NCBI RefSeq assembly: GCF_011386835.1
Contig: NC_088798.1
Span: 2,294,001-2,358,000 of the forward strand
Origin: Chrysemys picta bellii
Lineage: Eukaryota; Chordata; Testudines; Emydidae
DNA length: 64,000 bases
Reading direction: 5' to 3'
The notes below the pieces were generated by a model. That model saw nothing but the letters and a program-made list of their open reading frames with translations. It searched no databases and was not told the origin of the DNA. The translations under genes were made by a program, and so were the position numbers. Of this stretch, positions 22,851 through 34,467 are shown piece after piece. Each line of letters opens with the position of its first letter. Within the stretch, counting starts at the first letter, position 1.

Positions 22851-23383
22851 CGGGACCCTCCTTCCTTGGCGGGACATGCTTGGATCTTGCTGAAGAAACA
22901 TGAGTAGTCTGGCAGCAGGTTCTGAAAAACAACAGGGCTTGCGAGGAATAAACAGATAACGCCAAAGTGAAGCGCCAGCTTAGCTGGTAATTGTAATACA
23001 GTGCTATGCCCTCGTGCATTGACTCATCCCCAGCAATAAGTGACATCCTCAGCTGTCAGTCACATTTGGTCACCCTGGCTTGTGATGCCAGGACAGAGAG
23101 TTTCTGGATCTTGCCCCTGTTGGTCACTCTCATGGATGGCAGTGGTTGCCAAGTGCTCCAGCTCTTGAAAAGCATCCGCTGCTTAAACCAAGGAGATACA
23201 TGAAGATGCTACAAGTGGCTTACGCGCTGTTTGTTCCTCAGACATTCTCCTTCTATTTGGCAGTCCCTGGTAAGCCACCTGGGACAACATGCTATGGGCT
23301 TCCAGTCACCCCCGGGGAACTGGGATCACACACCACTGCGGCCTGCTGCTTCTCTAGGGCCTCTTCTTAAGAGATTGGTCATA
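22851..23383. other. Unassigned non-coding stretch
   Basis: No supported feature. Confidence 0.5.
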
Positions 23384-23605
23384 AGAACATAAGAGTGGCC
23401 ATACTGGGTCAGACCAACAGTCCATCTAGCCCTGTCTTCTGACAGCGGCCAATGCCAGGTGCCCCAGAGGGAATGAACAGAACAGGGAATCATCAAGTGA
23501 TCCATCCCCTGTCGCCCATTCCCAGCTTCTGACAAACAGAGGCTAGGGACACAATTCCTATCCACCCTGGCTAATAGCCATTGATAGACTGTCCTCCATG
23601 AATGA
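23384..23605 (-). mobile_element. CR1 LINE 3' fragment
   Basis: This is the same family as 15838-16000: ACATAAGAGTGGCCATACTG, GGTCAGACCAACAGTCCATC, GCCAATGCCAGGTGCCCCAG, then TGTCCTCCATGAATGAGAAT near the truncation point. Confidence 0.88.
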
Positions 23606-24089
23606 GAATGTTTCCAGGCACAAGGGAATCCCCAAGTGGTGACCGGCTGGCATTGGCTTCAGTATGCCTACCGCAGCAAAAAATCGGTATAACCAAGTGG
23701 AGAATCAGGACTGTCATAACTAGGTCTAAGTTGGGTGATTCAGTATGGATAGAAAAAGGTCTTATTGCTTGTAACCATTGACCTCTGAGGTCACAAAGCC
23801 TGGGTGGGTTGTAGCTGGTACCAACATGCACAAGGTAATCTCCTGTGGATAGCAGAAGCATAAGGCCTCTGTTGATCATCTGTAATGGAGGTGTGGGGAG
23901 AATTTTTTGAAAGACTATTTGAGTGAAGTAAATCAGTTTTATTTAGGACTTTTGATGGCCTTTGCTGCTGGTTTGCTTAGAGATAGGCCTGAGCTGCAAA
24001 TCTAGGACCCAAATCCAAATGTTTCCCGATCTGGAAGGTGTTTGGAGTAGGGGTTTGGTTCAGGCCCATTTCAAGATCCAATAGCTGGA
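23606..24089. other. Unassigned non-coding stretch
   Basis: No supported feature. Confidence 0.45.
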
Positions 24090-24360
24090 ATCTGAAGCTA
24101 GACAAATTTGGGCTAGAAATGAGGCTCAGCGTTTTAACAGGGAGGGTAATTAACCATTGGAACAACTCGCCTAGGCCCATGATGGATTCGCCGTCACACG
24201 GAGTCTGTAACTGGAGATCAGCTATCTTTCTAATATAAATGCACTAGTTCAACCGAAGGTTATGAGTTTGATGCAGGAATCACTGGCTGAAATGCTGTAA
24301 GGCAGGCGGTCAGATGAGTCGACCATAAGTGTCCCTTCTGGCCTTATAATTTATTAATCT
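24090..24360 (+). mobile_element. CR1 LINE 3' end
   Basis: TAATTAACCATTGGAACAAC (CR1 C-terminal INHWNN), then CAGGCGGTCAGATGAGTCGA and TCCCTTCTGGCCTTATAATT, a diverged CR1 terminus. Confidence 0.8.
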
Positions 24361-25484
24361 GGTTTTGGGTTTGCCCCTGTTCTGATCCAAGTTCCATTTT
24401 ATCTCAATCACCAGAGCAGAGTGTGAAAAATCAGATATTAAAGTTTTGTTCTGTCATCTGGATTTAAACTATTCAGAGATCCAGTAACCTCTTTATTAGG
24501 GACTTCAGATGTTTCTGAGTAGGTCTGCTTTAAAAAACGCCCACACACACACACATACTTAAAAAAAGAAAGAAATTAATTGAAAATCCCTCTGAATTTG
24601 GAGGAAAAGAAGCTACACAACTTGGCAAAAATTCTGGCAGATTTTCCAAGTCTGTAGTAATAATTCAGCAGAGAAGGGAAAACCAGTAGACTAGAAGCAT
24701 CAGTGTTAACAAGTCAGTGACACATGTGCTGCCAGATTGTCTGGCTTGGTGACAGTTGCTAGCATCCCCATTATTGGAAAAATATTGCAGGTGTGTTTCC
24801 GTGCATCTCTGCAGTTTATTACTTCGGGTCACCAATGTTTCCTGTTATGGCGTACAGCTTCTGGGGGCGTGGGGGTGCCAAATGGCTTGCCGGCCCCATG
24901 TCTTGTTTCACTGAGGAGACAGTAACATACACTGTCAGCCAGTGCCTCTCCAAAGCATCTAATGCACTTTTGGGTGATAGAAATCACCACTAAATTGCAG
25001 ATCTGTTTCAGGTAGCCAGATGCGCGGATTGAACAGGGGCTGGCCAGGCCTTTTGTGTAATTATAAGTCAATAAATCTGTGTGTTGGGTGAGTTTTCATC
25101 TCTCTCTGTTGCTCTGCTGCTCTCTTTAACCTATCTGTCTTGCACGGTCATTCTTATTTCCATTCCTGGCTTTCCCTTGCATGTCCTCTCTTTCCCTCCC
25201 TCCTTATTGATTTCTCCCTTCCCCCTCTTGTCCTCGCCAGGGTCCCAATTTCCACCCCCTCCAAGAAGGTGACGAGCTCCTATTGACTCCAGTGGGATCT
25301 AGGTTATTCTGTCACTCCGCCCTCTATTGCTCTCCCCTTTGAAATTATATGTGTGCCCCGCTCGGGTGGCCTGGAGCAGGGTCTGGCTGCAAGGAGCCCT
25401 TCCCAGCACAGCAAGCTAGGAGAGAGATAGGATTAGAGTCTCCCTGTACTCTGGCGTGCTAGGGGATCTGACCCCTAGTGTGAC
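24361..25484. other. Unassigned; short CA microsatellite
   Basis: There is a (CA)n run near 24541-24556. Pyrimidine-rich sequence occupies 25130-25260. No gene evidence. Confidence 0.5.
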
Positions 25485-25740
25485 GGCCATCCTCTTGGCC
25501 AACACACCGGGGGCTGAACCGCGGACCTCCAGAGCGAAAAGCATTCATTACTACAGCTTGTGCTAACGAGCCAAACCTTTGTAGCCGGGGGCTGTTACAT
25601 CTGAAATCCTCCATGAATGGGGCACTGGGGGCGAACTGTGACACACGCTCATCACTGCCTGTTGTACCACTCGGCCCCAAGGAGGTTATGGGTGGGGCCA
25701 GGTGTGGGGCTCCTGCAATGGTCGTGCTGGGCGAAACACC
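25485..25740 (-). repeat. tRNA-derived SINE, diverged
   Basis: On the minus strand, GGCTCGTTAGCACAAGCTG and GGTCCGCGGTTCAGCCCCC lie at A/B-box-like spacing, related to the plus-strand copy at 9580-9700. It does not fold as a functional tRNA. Confidence 0.45.
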
Positions 25741-26742
25741 TGTTAAAGACCCTCTCTGCTCCGTGCCCAGGTGTCATGAGGCCTGATACAGGTGTTAATG
25801 TCTTCTCCCAGCTCAGACAGCGGGAACCTCTCCCTCAGTCCCCAACAGCGGGCCGTCAGGTTCCCATTTGCCATCTTTGGGTGAAACTCACTTCTGGGCA
25901 AAGGGCCTCACCACTGAAGTCCCACCTACACCACATGGCCGAGCACCACTGAAGTCCTGCTAGTGCCAGAATCAGGACTTAAGCGCTGCCTAGCTCTTCT
26001 GCTGAGTCTCTTGATGGGGTGAAGATCACCTTCTCCCCAGCCTCCTCCCTCCCCCGAGCTGGATGTCTGTGCATCTGCTAATGCACTCCTTGTGTTTCTG
26101 GTAACGCCACCTCTTGTCCTCCTCGTTCTCCACTTCTTACCCTTCAACTCCTGACACCGCTTGTCTGCAAAGCCCTGCCCATGAGCTCGCCTGACACTGC
26201 CGGGTGAGAAATGAGCCAGCAATGCCAAATCCCCCCTTCCCACCTGCCCCAACTTTACCCAGACATCTCCTAGCAAGCGAGCAGAGCTTTCGAGCTCCCT
26301 GGAGAAGCACACGGAGGAGGGAAGAGCAGCCCTGAGGTTTGGGAGAACATTGTTGTGAATCAAAGTAATTCCCTTCAATACCATGCTAAACGGGGGGTGG
26401 GAACTGTAAAAAGGCATAGAACCTGTGTGAACAAGGTCAAATTAAATCACATTTCCAGGCTGGGGAAATTACTTTTGCCTGCAGCAAGAGAGAACGGCGC
26501 GTGGCACGAATGAAGGAGATGAGGCTGATGCCATCGGGCTTGCTGCACTCGTATCCAGTTAATGCAAGATGGATGGAATTTGTAATTAGCCCATTGAAAT
26601 ACGTCCGTGTGGCACACCAGCGCAGTGGTTTGCACAGACGGGATGTGCAGAAGAAGGAGCAAATGAGACCTGGTTTCCAACCAATCACTCCAGACTGGGC
26701 ACAATTTGTGTCTGTGTCAATGGTCCTGCTTCTGTGGCTCAC
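25741..26742. other. Unassigned non-coding stretch
   Basis: The overlapping frames at 25926-26417 and 26437-26742 (minus) and 26501-26791 (plus) resemble no known protein. Confidence 0.45.
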
Positions 26743-26887
26743 GGCTTTTCAACAAAAAGAACAGGAGTACTTGTGGCACCTTAGAGACTAACAAATTTAT
26801 TTAGTCTCTAAGGTGCCACAAGTACTCCTGTTCTTTTTGAGGATACAGACTAACACGGCTGCTACTCTGAAACCTGGCTTTTCAACA
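26743..26887 (-). repeat. Foldback copy of turtle short element with 12-bp target duplication
   Basis: GGCTTTTCAACA flanks the copy at 26743-26754 and 26876-26887. Inside, 26753-26791 and 26801-26839 are perfect 39-bp inverted arms separated by CAAATTTAT. After the right arm comes ACAGACTAACACGGCTGC, the inverse of the leader seen at 39755. The 12-bp duplication encloses the whole structure, so the palindrome was inserted as one unit. Confidence 0.92.
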
Positions 26888-27079
26888 GCGTCACTTCCCC
26901 AGTGGTAAGAACAGCAGGGAGTAACCATGGACGCTTTCGCCACCAAGACAACACTAGCCTGACCTTACTCCTTTTCATGTCAGTGGGAGCAGGATTAGAC
27001 CCTGCATTAGCTCAAGTTTCCTAAAATAGCACCCTCATTTTCACAGCTTAATTAACCCCACCACCACCAAATCTAAGCC
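26888..27079. other. Unassigned spacer
   Basis: Nothing recognised between two repeats. Confidence 0.4.
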
Positions 27080-27970
27080 TGCTTCATGGTGACACTAAAC
27101 TGGGAGGTGTGGTAGATACATTGGAGGGTAGGGATCGGATACAGAGGGACCTAGACAAATTAGAGGATTGGGCCAAAAGAAACCTGATGAGGTTCAACAA
27201 GGACAAGTGCAGAGTCCTGCACTTAGGATGGAAGAATCCCATGCACTGCTACAGACTAGGGACCGAGTGGCTAGGCAGCAGTTCTGCAGAAAAGGACCTA
27301 GGGGTTACAGAGGACGAGAAGCTGGATATGAGTCAACAGTGTGCTCTTGTTGCCAAGAAGGCTAACGGCATTTTGGGCTGTATAAGTAGGGGCATTGCCA
27401 GCAGATCGAGGGACATGATCATTCCCCTCTATTCGACATTGGTGAAGCCTCATCTGGAGTAGTGTGTCCAGTTTTGGACCCCGCACTACAAGAAGGATGT
27501 GAAAAAATTGGAAAGAGTCCAGCGGAGGGCAACAAAAATGATTAGGGGTCTGGAGCACATGACTTATGAGGAGAGGCTGAGGGAACTGGGATTGTTTAGT
27601 CTGCAGAAGAGAAGAATGAGGGGGGATTTGATAGCTGCTTTCAACTACCTGAAAGGGGGTTCCAAAGAGGATGGATCTAGACTGTTCTCGGTGGAGCAGA
27701 TGACAGAACAAGGAGTCATAGTCTCAAGTTGCAGTGAGGGAGGTTTAGGTTGGATATTAGGAAACACTATTTCACTAGGAGGGTGGTGAAGCACTGGAAT
27801 GGGTTACCTAGGGAGGTGGTGGAATCTCCTTCCTTAGAGATTTTTAAGGTCAGGCTTGACAAAGCCCTGGCTGGGATGATTTAGTTGGGGATTGGTCCTG
27901 CTTTGAGCAGGGGGTTGGACTAGATGACCTCCTGAGGTCCCTTCCCACCCTGATATTCTATGATTGTATG
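27080..27970 (+). pseudogene. CR1 LINE ORF2 C-terminus and 3' UTR, broken
   Basis: The forward frame 27109-27462 carries the region following the CR1 polymerase domain: [20 protein letters not shown], then STLVKPHLE. It is ended by a TAG where relatives have a Tyr codon (HLEYC), but the same frame continues with [13 protein letters not shown] and [20 protein letters not shown] frameshift after about 27680 precedes the C-terminal LPREVVE-type segment. The 3' end is GGACTAGATGACCTCCTGAG and TTCTATGATTG. It is the longest CR1 copy in the window and encodes no intact protein. Confidence 0.93.
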
Positions 27971-29429
27971 ACAGGGAATGCAGAGAGAGGGCAACGTTAT
28001 TTCTTCCATGGAGGTGGCCATAGACGCTGGTAGGTATGGTAAGTATCTAGATGGGGGGATGGATGGAACACTCTTGAAGCCTAGAAGCAGTTTGTCTCTC
28101 CGTATACACATCTAATAAATCACCTGGTGTTTTACAAATCATGATGGGTCTTGCACAATTGCTGATGAGTTCACAAGCCAAATACAAAAACTGGTTATTG
28201 TAGGTTCAGTGTATCTTAGCAAGACCATTTGATAATTCACCTCCACTGCCACTAGAGGTCAGATGCTATTCCAGTTCACTGGAGTTACGCCAGCAGAGAA
28301 TTTGGCCCGAAGGGTTGAACTATAAGCAAGGCCAGGGAAGCGTCCCTGTCTCAGTAACTTTAAAGACACGTCACAGACACCCGGTGAGGTTTTTAAAAAA
28401 TAATATTTAATTGATTTTAAAATGTTCATATCATTTCATTCATTCTGCCTTACCTGTTATCTTTGCCATCTATCCAGGCACTTGTACATGCCCACTGCAG
28501 TCATTTAGGATCTAATCACAATTATTGAATGGAAAATAACAGGTACATAAAACCGTGATGCATTTAACCCTTTAGGTCCCAACTCCTCCAAATGGATTCT
28601 TGGAGCCAGACCCTTGCACCCCAGGGGAGCCCCATGACTTCAATGGAGCGTCAGCCATGCAGATCCCATGGCAGGAATGGGGCCTTATTGCTTCTCTTTT
28701 ATAATTCTCATGACTTGATCTCATAAAAAGGGAAAGAGCAAAAAATAAATAAACAACGGTCTCCATTTGTCTGTGGAAAATAGGTACAGTAGTAGACATT
28801 CACAGCCTCATGCCGACAGTTACCTTATCTTGTAGAGAGGAGAAGGTATAGATGGCAGAGTATCAGACTGGTCCAGCCCTGCATTAGGAAGTCGTCTCCA
28901 TGAGAAACTAAAGAAAAAAAAAATCTGTTAACAAACTACTGACTTAATCCAGCAGTTCATACGCATTAGGACCGAAGGCTTCGCCACTACCCATCTTACC
29001 AAATACCCTTCAAGTAAAGGAGTTAAGCTCCAGTTATGTGACAAAGGGATTTGTTCCTAATTCCTGTTTTTGGTGTCTCTCCACAGGAGACATGGTTTCC
29101 CTATGACTTGACCTGCCAAAAGCTTCAGGTTGAGAACCACTAGAAGAGAGTGACTACTTCAGGTACTGAGCAGTCAGAAAAAGGCAGAGTCCCGGCACAT
29201 GAAGCAATGAAGGGAATCTATTTCAATATGAAAGTTCTGCCACATGCCCTTGGGATGATATTTGTACCTCTTAAGAAAACGTGCTCAGATACTAAGGTGA
29301 TGAAGGACATACAAAAACCTACATGGACTGATAGATGTTAAATTTAATATAAACTCTGGCTTGACCCATTCACGCCTCGTCTTGAGACTCATGCTGTAGT
29401 CTTTAGCACTTACACAGTGCTCTGTATTG
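27971..29429. other. Unassigned non-coding stretch
   Basis: No supported feature. Confidence 0.5.
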
Positions 29430-29500
29430 TAGTGCTTTGAATCCGGCTCCCATGTCTTTCCACGGATGTTAATGGGAGCCGGATCAGGCCCTCATTGGCT
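29430..29500. repeat. Ancient palindromic interspersed repeat
   Basis: CCGGCTCCCAT and ATGGGAGCCGGATCAGGCCC form an imperfect inverted repeat. The GGATCAGGCC end recurs in other old palindromic repeats here (37306-37407, 60740-60810). Confidence 0.45.
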
Positions 29501-30729
29501 GATGCCACTGTTCAGAGCCTGCCTTCCTCACAGAGTTATCAGATGCTCTATACAAAGAACAGCAACATTCTAACTTTTTAAGAATAAATCATGCCAGCTG
29601 TCTCCAAAGCCAGAGCTCCAGGTTCCATCACCATGAACAGCTGAGACGCTGACGCACGGCAGACTCTACCCCGGGGAAAGGATGTTCCCTGGTGGAGCAC
29701 CCTTCCCTTCTCCCAGTCCCCATGAGGGTAGCTCATGGTCCGGGGATCTGTGAGGGGTAGGGATGTACCAGGGATGGGGAGGAGGCAGCCCTGTGTTGGG
29801 TGGGGGCAGAGCTCAGGAGATGCATACTGTCCCTCTCAAAGAGATGACCTCCAATGTAGAGGCCCAGCCGGCTGCATGGATGTCCTAGGCCTCAGGTGAC
29901 TCTCAGATAATCCACAGAATTTGAGTGTGGGCCCCATGGGGAATAATTGGGCAGGAACTCCTCCCCTCAGCTGCTTTCTCTGAGCTTTGCTACAGAAAGG
30001 TTGACCCAGCCGGGTATTTGGAAAGAGGGCTTTGTGCGGAATCTCTCGAAAGGCTCCGGAGCATCTGAGAGGGTGAACCACACATTTTATTTTGCTCACA
30101 CTGGAACAGAGATCAGTTTGTTTTTTTCAGCCTGGGTTCTCCCCCCCCCATTCCCCTTCAGGTTTAACCTCCAACTCTTATTAAACAAACATCCGTCCAG
30201 AGAAAGAAAGTATTTATTTATTTAGTTGGTTATTTTTTTTCCCAGGGATGAATATCATTTTGTTGGCATGACAACAGCGCTGTGGGCTACCATGAACGCT
30301 GGCTCATTAGCACCGCACCAGTGCATTGGACCATTATGCGAGCCCTGGTCAGTCAACGTGGCGAAGGTGTGTGTGGGGTTTCTGGTGCTATCTCACTGGT
30401 GTTGCAGCTCTATTATCCTAGCAGTCACAGCAGTGAGCATTGTAGTTAAGGCTGGACTGACAGGACTATCACTCCAGTAAGGTGAAATTCGCCTCCTGGC
30501 AGAGGGCCAGCAAAAGCGGTGGCACCACTTAAGTCACTTACACTTAAACCATGGGTGTCACACTTACACCTGATTTCACTCTGGGTGAATTTGGCCGACA
30601 TCCCTAAGCCATAGACACTCTGCAGTCAGAATCCCAAAATGGAATCCCTTTGTATTACGCTGCAGCATGAAAAACACCTTTAGCGAAAGGTTAGAATATT
30701 TCTGTCTAAAACACGGCCCATTACCGCTT
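29501..30729. other. Unassigned non-coding stretch
   Basis: The short frames at 29836-30099 (minus) and 29947-30225, 30226-30480 (plus) are not recognisable. No repeat family was identified. Confidence 0.45.
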
Positions 30730-30900
30730 CCTCAGCTGTCACTTATTATTACTGTAATGGTTGAGGGCACCTAGTACCTCCCTGAATTAGGTCCTTAGAC
30801 TGTACGCTCTTTGGAATAAGCATCCTGTCTTTTTCTTTGTGGTAAAGCACCATCAAACCTAATAGATCCATACAAATATTATTAATAATGATATTGAGCC
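30730..30900 (+). repeat. Old LINE/MIR-type tail
   Basis: TTAGACTGTACGCTCTTTGG followed by a diverged CATCCTGTC segment and TATTATTAATAATG matches the shared amniote tail seen at 9848-10040, more decayed. Confidence 0.45.
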
Positions 30901-31181
30901 TGGTCCTGCAAAATCTCATTCAGGAGACTGGCCCTTACTCACACTAGTTGTCCCATCGGTTCTACCCTCGCTGAGGAATCTCATGTTATACCCTAGCTAA
31001 CCACAAGGGAGAGCCACCATAAAAGCTTGCTAGGTCTGCCCGGCTGTAATTTGGTGGGCCGAGCTACAAGGAAATACCGGGCCACCAATCTTGAAAAGTT
31101 TCCAGCTCCCAGCAGAATGGCCCTTCCCTTTTTCCTGGTGAGTCCCGAGACCTGGGATGTGGTCAGTGATGATTGGTTCCT

Positions 31182-31506
31182 AAGTTCCCTCTAAGGTGCT
31201 CATCCCCTGGTCCCAACCTAGCCTGGCCTGGACCTGCTGGGACCGTAGTCCCAGGGCAGCATGCACCCCAAACCCCTCATCCCCGGCTCCCCCAGCCAGA
31301 GCCAGAGCCCCACCTGCACCCAACCCTCTGCCCCAGCCCTGAGCCCCCTCCCACACTTGGCCCCACCCCCGCCCCATGAATTTTGTTCTGTGCACCGATA
31401 TGAAGGTGACGTGTCACACAGGGTCGTGTCACGCGTCACCTCCATATTGGGGCACACAACAAAATTCATTCCACACACGGGGGGGGGGGGAATTAGAGGG
31501 ACCCCT
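31182..31506. mobile_element. Palindromic MITE with terminal symmetry
   Basis: TCCCTCTAAGG near the left end and AATTAGAGGGA near the right end are inverted. The middle is C-rich (CCCCAGCCCTGAGCCCCC). Bases 31378-31467 form a long imperfect hairpin with GAATTTTGTT and AACAAAATTC at its base. No target duplication could be fixed. Confidence 0.65.
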
Positions 31507-32244
31507 GACTGGTTCTGCCAGGTACTGCAAGGCAGGGCTGATGGCTGTCTGTAAGAGCAGACATTACCTGACCGAGGCTGGAATTCCAAGGGGACGGGGG
31601 CCACCACGGATCCGGTACGTCCAGCCTCCGCGTGGGGCAGTGAGGTGTCGGAAGACCAGGCTGGCCAAGGCGGTGAAGTGACTTGCTGAGAGTAGAACAG
31701 TGATTCCCAATTCTGGGGGTCCCGTGGAAAGTGTTATGTATTGTGGATAGCCCGCGATAGCCTCCTCCTTTCTGGGACTCTCTGCATCCCACTGCTCATC
31801 CCTCCAAAATACCACTGCTCACGTCCGCTTCCCCTCCTGCGGCTCCAGCTCTGTCACTTCCTCCTCAAGTCCCTGCGCTCTCTTCCTCTCTCCTTCAAAC
31901 AGCACATCAGTTCCAAGGGCTCTGACGCCTCCCAAATCTCTGTTCCTTTATCCTGGATTGTATCCTCTCCTCCACAGGACCTCTCTGGCTATCCCGCAAG
32001 ATACCTAACACACAGCCTTCTCTCTCTGTGTCCCTCAGCATGCCCCCTCCGAGCGGCTCCTTTGGTTTCCTGCTATTCTTGGCTCTTCCAATTTCTTCTG
32101 CCCCACCCCTTATGCCTGGAACAGCCCCCCAGTCCTGTGTGGCTGTCTGCCCGCTCTCCTCCTTCAAATCCACGTAACCCCCTCAATGATTTCTCAGCCC
32201 TTACTCCTCTCTCAATTGCTGTCCTGTGTATCAAATTTGTCTGT
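31507..32244. other. Unassigned, pyrimidine-rich
   Basis: A forward frame at 31741-32256 (171 codons) is rich in Leu, Ser and Pro because of the CT-rich composition and resembles no protein. Confidence 0.4.
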
Positions 32245-32352
32245 GTTAGAGCATAAGCTCTTCATTCCAGAGACCCTGGGCCCAATCCTGAGAGGAACTG
32301 AGCACTCTCCTTTCTCAGTGAAGTCAGTGGGGGATGAGGGAACTCAGCACTT
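32245..32352. repeat. Ancient palindromic repeat
   Basis: CAATCCTGAGAGGAACTGAG ... GAAGTCAGTGGGGGATGAGG is the pattern of an old amniote foldback repeat. Confidence 0.4.
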
Positions 32353-32582
32353 CATAGATTCATAGATTCTAGGGCTGGAAGGGACCTCGAGAGGTCATCG
32401 AGTCCAGTCCCCTGCCCCCATGGCAGGACCAAATACTGTCTAGACCATCCCTGGTAGACATTTATCTAACCTACTCTTAAATATCTCCAGAGATGGAGAT
32501 TCCACAACCTCCCTAGGCAATTTATTCCAGTGTTTAACCACCCTGACAGTTAGGAACTTTTTCCTAATGTCCAACCTAGGAA
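32353..32582 (-). mobile_element. CR1 LINE C-terminal and 3' end
   Basis: The plus strand begins TTCATAGATTCTAGGGCTGG and GGTCATCGAGTCCAGTCCCC. Read on the minus strand, the frame gives [20 protein letters not shown] then [17 protein letters not shown], the CR1 ORF2 C-terminus. 5'-truncated. Confidence 0.93.
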
Positions 32583-33229
32583 CCTTCCCAGGATCAGGCC
32601 CTCTGGTATATGCTGTGCATTGCTGTGTATGTTCATAGCTCTCCACAAATAAAATACCAATGATAACCGTCTTAAAATGACAATAATAACCAGTTGAAAA
32701 GCTCTTTGCCACCGTGTCAGGATTACAGCTGGCTCAAGGATTGAAGGAAAGAATTGCAAAAACGTTTGCAAATTGAAAAATATGTTTTCATTCTGTTTTT
32801 TCGTAATGGCCCAATTTTTTCCATTCCCCCCAAAAAAAATTTTTTTGAAAGAAATCACAGCATCTGCCTAAAATGATCAATCAACATTGGCAATAAAATA
32901 TTCCTCTCTCTCGCTGCAAATTGGATGTGTGTGTGTGTGTGTGTGTGAGTGTGGAAATAGAGAAATAAAGGGTATTTTTAATTTAAAATGTCCATTAACA
33001 TTTTTTTTAAAAAACAACAGAAATATTTGAATGTGTCAGCAAAAAATTAGAAAAAAATATGAAAGTTTTTATTCATCAATCCTGTCCAGCTCCAGTAATT
33101 ATTCCGCATGATTAAACTACAACGAGTAGCTATCCATGCTTTGCTGTCAAACTGGAAGGACATACCCAGTGGAGTCAGTCCTGGGCTTAGGGCTAGTCAA
33201 CGTTTTTATGACTGATTGTGTAATGAAGT
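32583..33229. other. AT-rich stretch with GT microsatellite
   Basis: A (GT)n tract lies at 32925-32946. Homopolymer A/T runs are common. No gene evidence. Confidence 0.55.
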
Positions 33230-34050
33230 GCAGCGTACTCTTACACCAGTTGTGAATTACACCAAGATAAGAGGGGTTGTAAGCACTTTGGCGGACAGGA
33301 TTAGAATTCAAAACGACCTTGACAAATTGGAAAATCGGTCTTAATTCAGCAAGACGACATTAAATAAAGCTAAGTGCAAGAAAAAATAAAGGCGGAAAAA
33401 ATAAAATCCACAGCTACGAAATGGAGAATAACTGTCTTGACAGCAGTACTGCAGAACGGGGTCTGGGGATTATAGTGGATCACACACTGAGTTGCAAAAA
33501 AGGCTGATATCACTGTGGGGTAACAGGATTGTTGTATGTAAGACCTAGGAGGTAACTGTCCTGCTCTATTTGATACTGATGAGGCCTCAGCTGGAGTATT
33601 GTGTCCCGTTCTGGGCCCTGCACTTTAGGAAAAATGTGGACAAATTGGAGAGAGTCCAGAGGAGAGCAACAAAAATGATCAAAAGGTTTAGCAAACATGA
33701 CCTCGGAGGAAAGGTTAAAAACACGGGGCCTGCTTAGTCTTGAGAAAAGAAGATTAAGGGGGAACCTGATAACAGTCTTAAAAATGTGAAGGGCTGTGAT
33801 AAAGAGGACGGTGATCAATTGTTCTCCATGTTCACTGAAGGTAGGACAAGAAGTAATGGGCAGCGAGAGAGATTTAGGTCAGATATTAGGAAAAACTTTC
33901 TAGTTCTCAGGGTTGTGAAGCTGTGGAACAGGCTTCCAAGGGAGGCTGTGGAATCCCCTTCACTTCAGGTTTTCAAGAACAGGCTGGACAGACACCTGTC
34001 AGGGAGCTACGTTTACGTGGTCCTGGTTTGGACTAGACGACCTCCCCGGG

Positions 34051-34435
34051 TATGTCTACATTGCAATTAAACACCTGTGACTGGCCAGCTGACAGGCTGG
34101 TGGGCAGGGCTGGCTCCAGGCACCAACTCAGCAAGCAGGTGCTTGGGGCGGCCAAGGGGAGGGGGCGGCACGTCGGGCTCTCTGGCGGCGGGTCCCTCGG
34201 TCCCTCTCGGAGGGAAGGAACTGCCGCCGAAGAAGAAAGTGGCGCGGGGGAGCTGCCGCCGATTGCGATCGCGGCTTTTTTTTTTTTTTTTTCGCCGCTT
34301 GGGGCGGCAAAAAACCCTGGAGCCAGCCCTGCCCGTGGGGCTCAGCTGAGGGGCTGTAGACATTTGGGGTCAGGCAGGAGCCCGGGCTCTAGGACCCTGC
34401 GAGGTGGGAGGATGTCTAACTGCAGTGCAGACATA
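34051..34435. mobile_element. TIR MITE inserted in CR1, probable TA target
   Basis: The ends TATGTCTACATTGCAATTA and, read inversely, TATGTCTGCACTGCAGTTA are inverted repeats. The outermost TA may be the target duplication, as in Tc1/mariner-like elements. Interior GGGCTGTAGACATTTGGGGT is part of the family's body. It is split by a second MITE. Confidence 0.75.
34097..34339. mobile_element. hAT-type MITE nested in the TIR MITE
   Basis: The element is 34105-34331 (227 bp), with ends CAGGGCTGGCTCCAGG and CCTGGAGCCAGCCCTG. The flanks CTGGTGGG and CCCGTGGG agree at 6 of 8 positions. It is the same family as 63391-63619, whose duplication is exact. A 17-base poly-T run and GGGGCGGC arms lie inside. 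Confidence 0.85.
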
Positions 34436-34467
34436 TTCTCCAGGTCCCTCCCAGCCCTACATTTCTA

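Larger units (their letters stand above)
33230..34467 (+). pseudogene. CR1 LINE with two nested MITEs
   Basis: CR1 ORF2 and 3' UTR sequence runs from about 33230 to 34050, with signature segments [12 protein letters not shown] and, in the frame 33786-34070, [20 protein letters not shown]. The CR1 3' terminus resumes at 34436-34467 (AGGTCCCTCCCAGCCCTACA). The interval 34051-34435 is a MITE, which itself holds another at 34105-34331. The polymerase frame is broken throughout. Confidence 0.85.
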
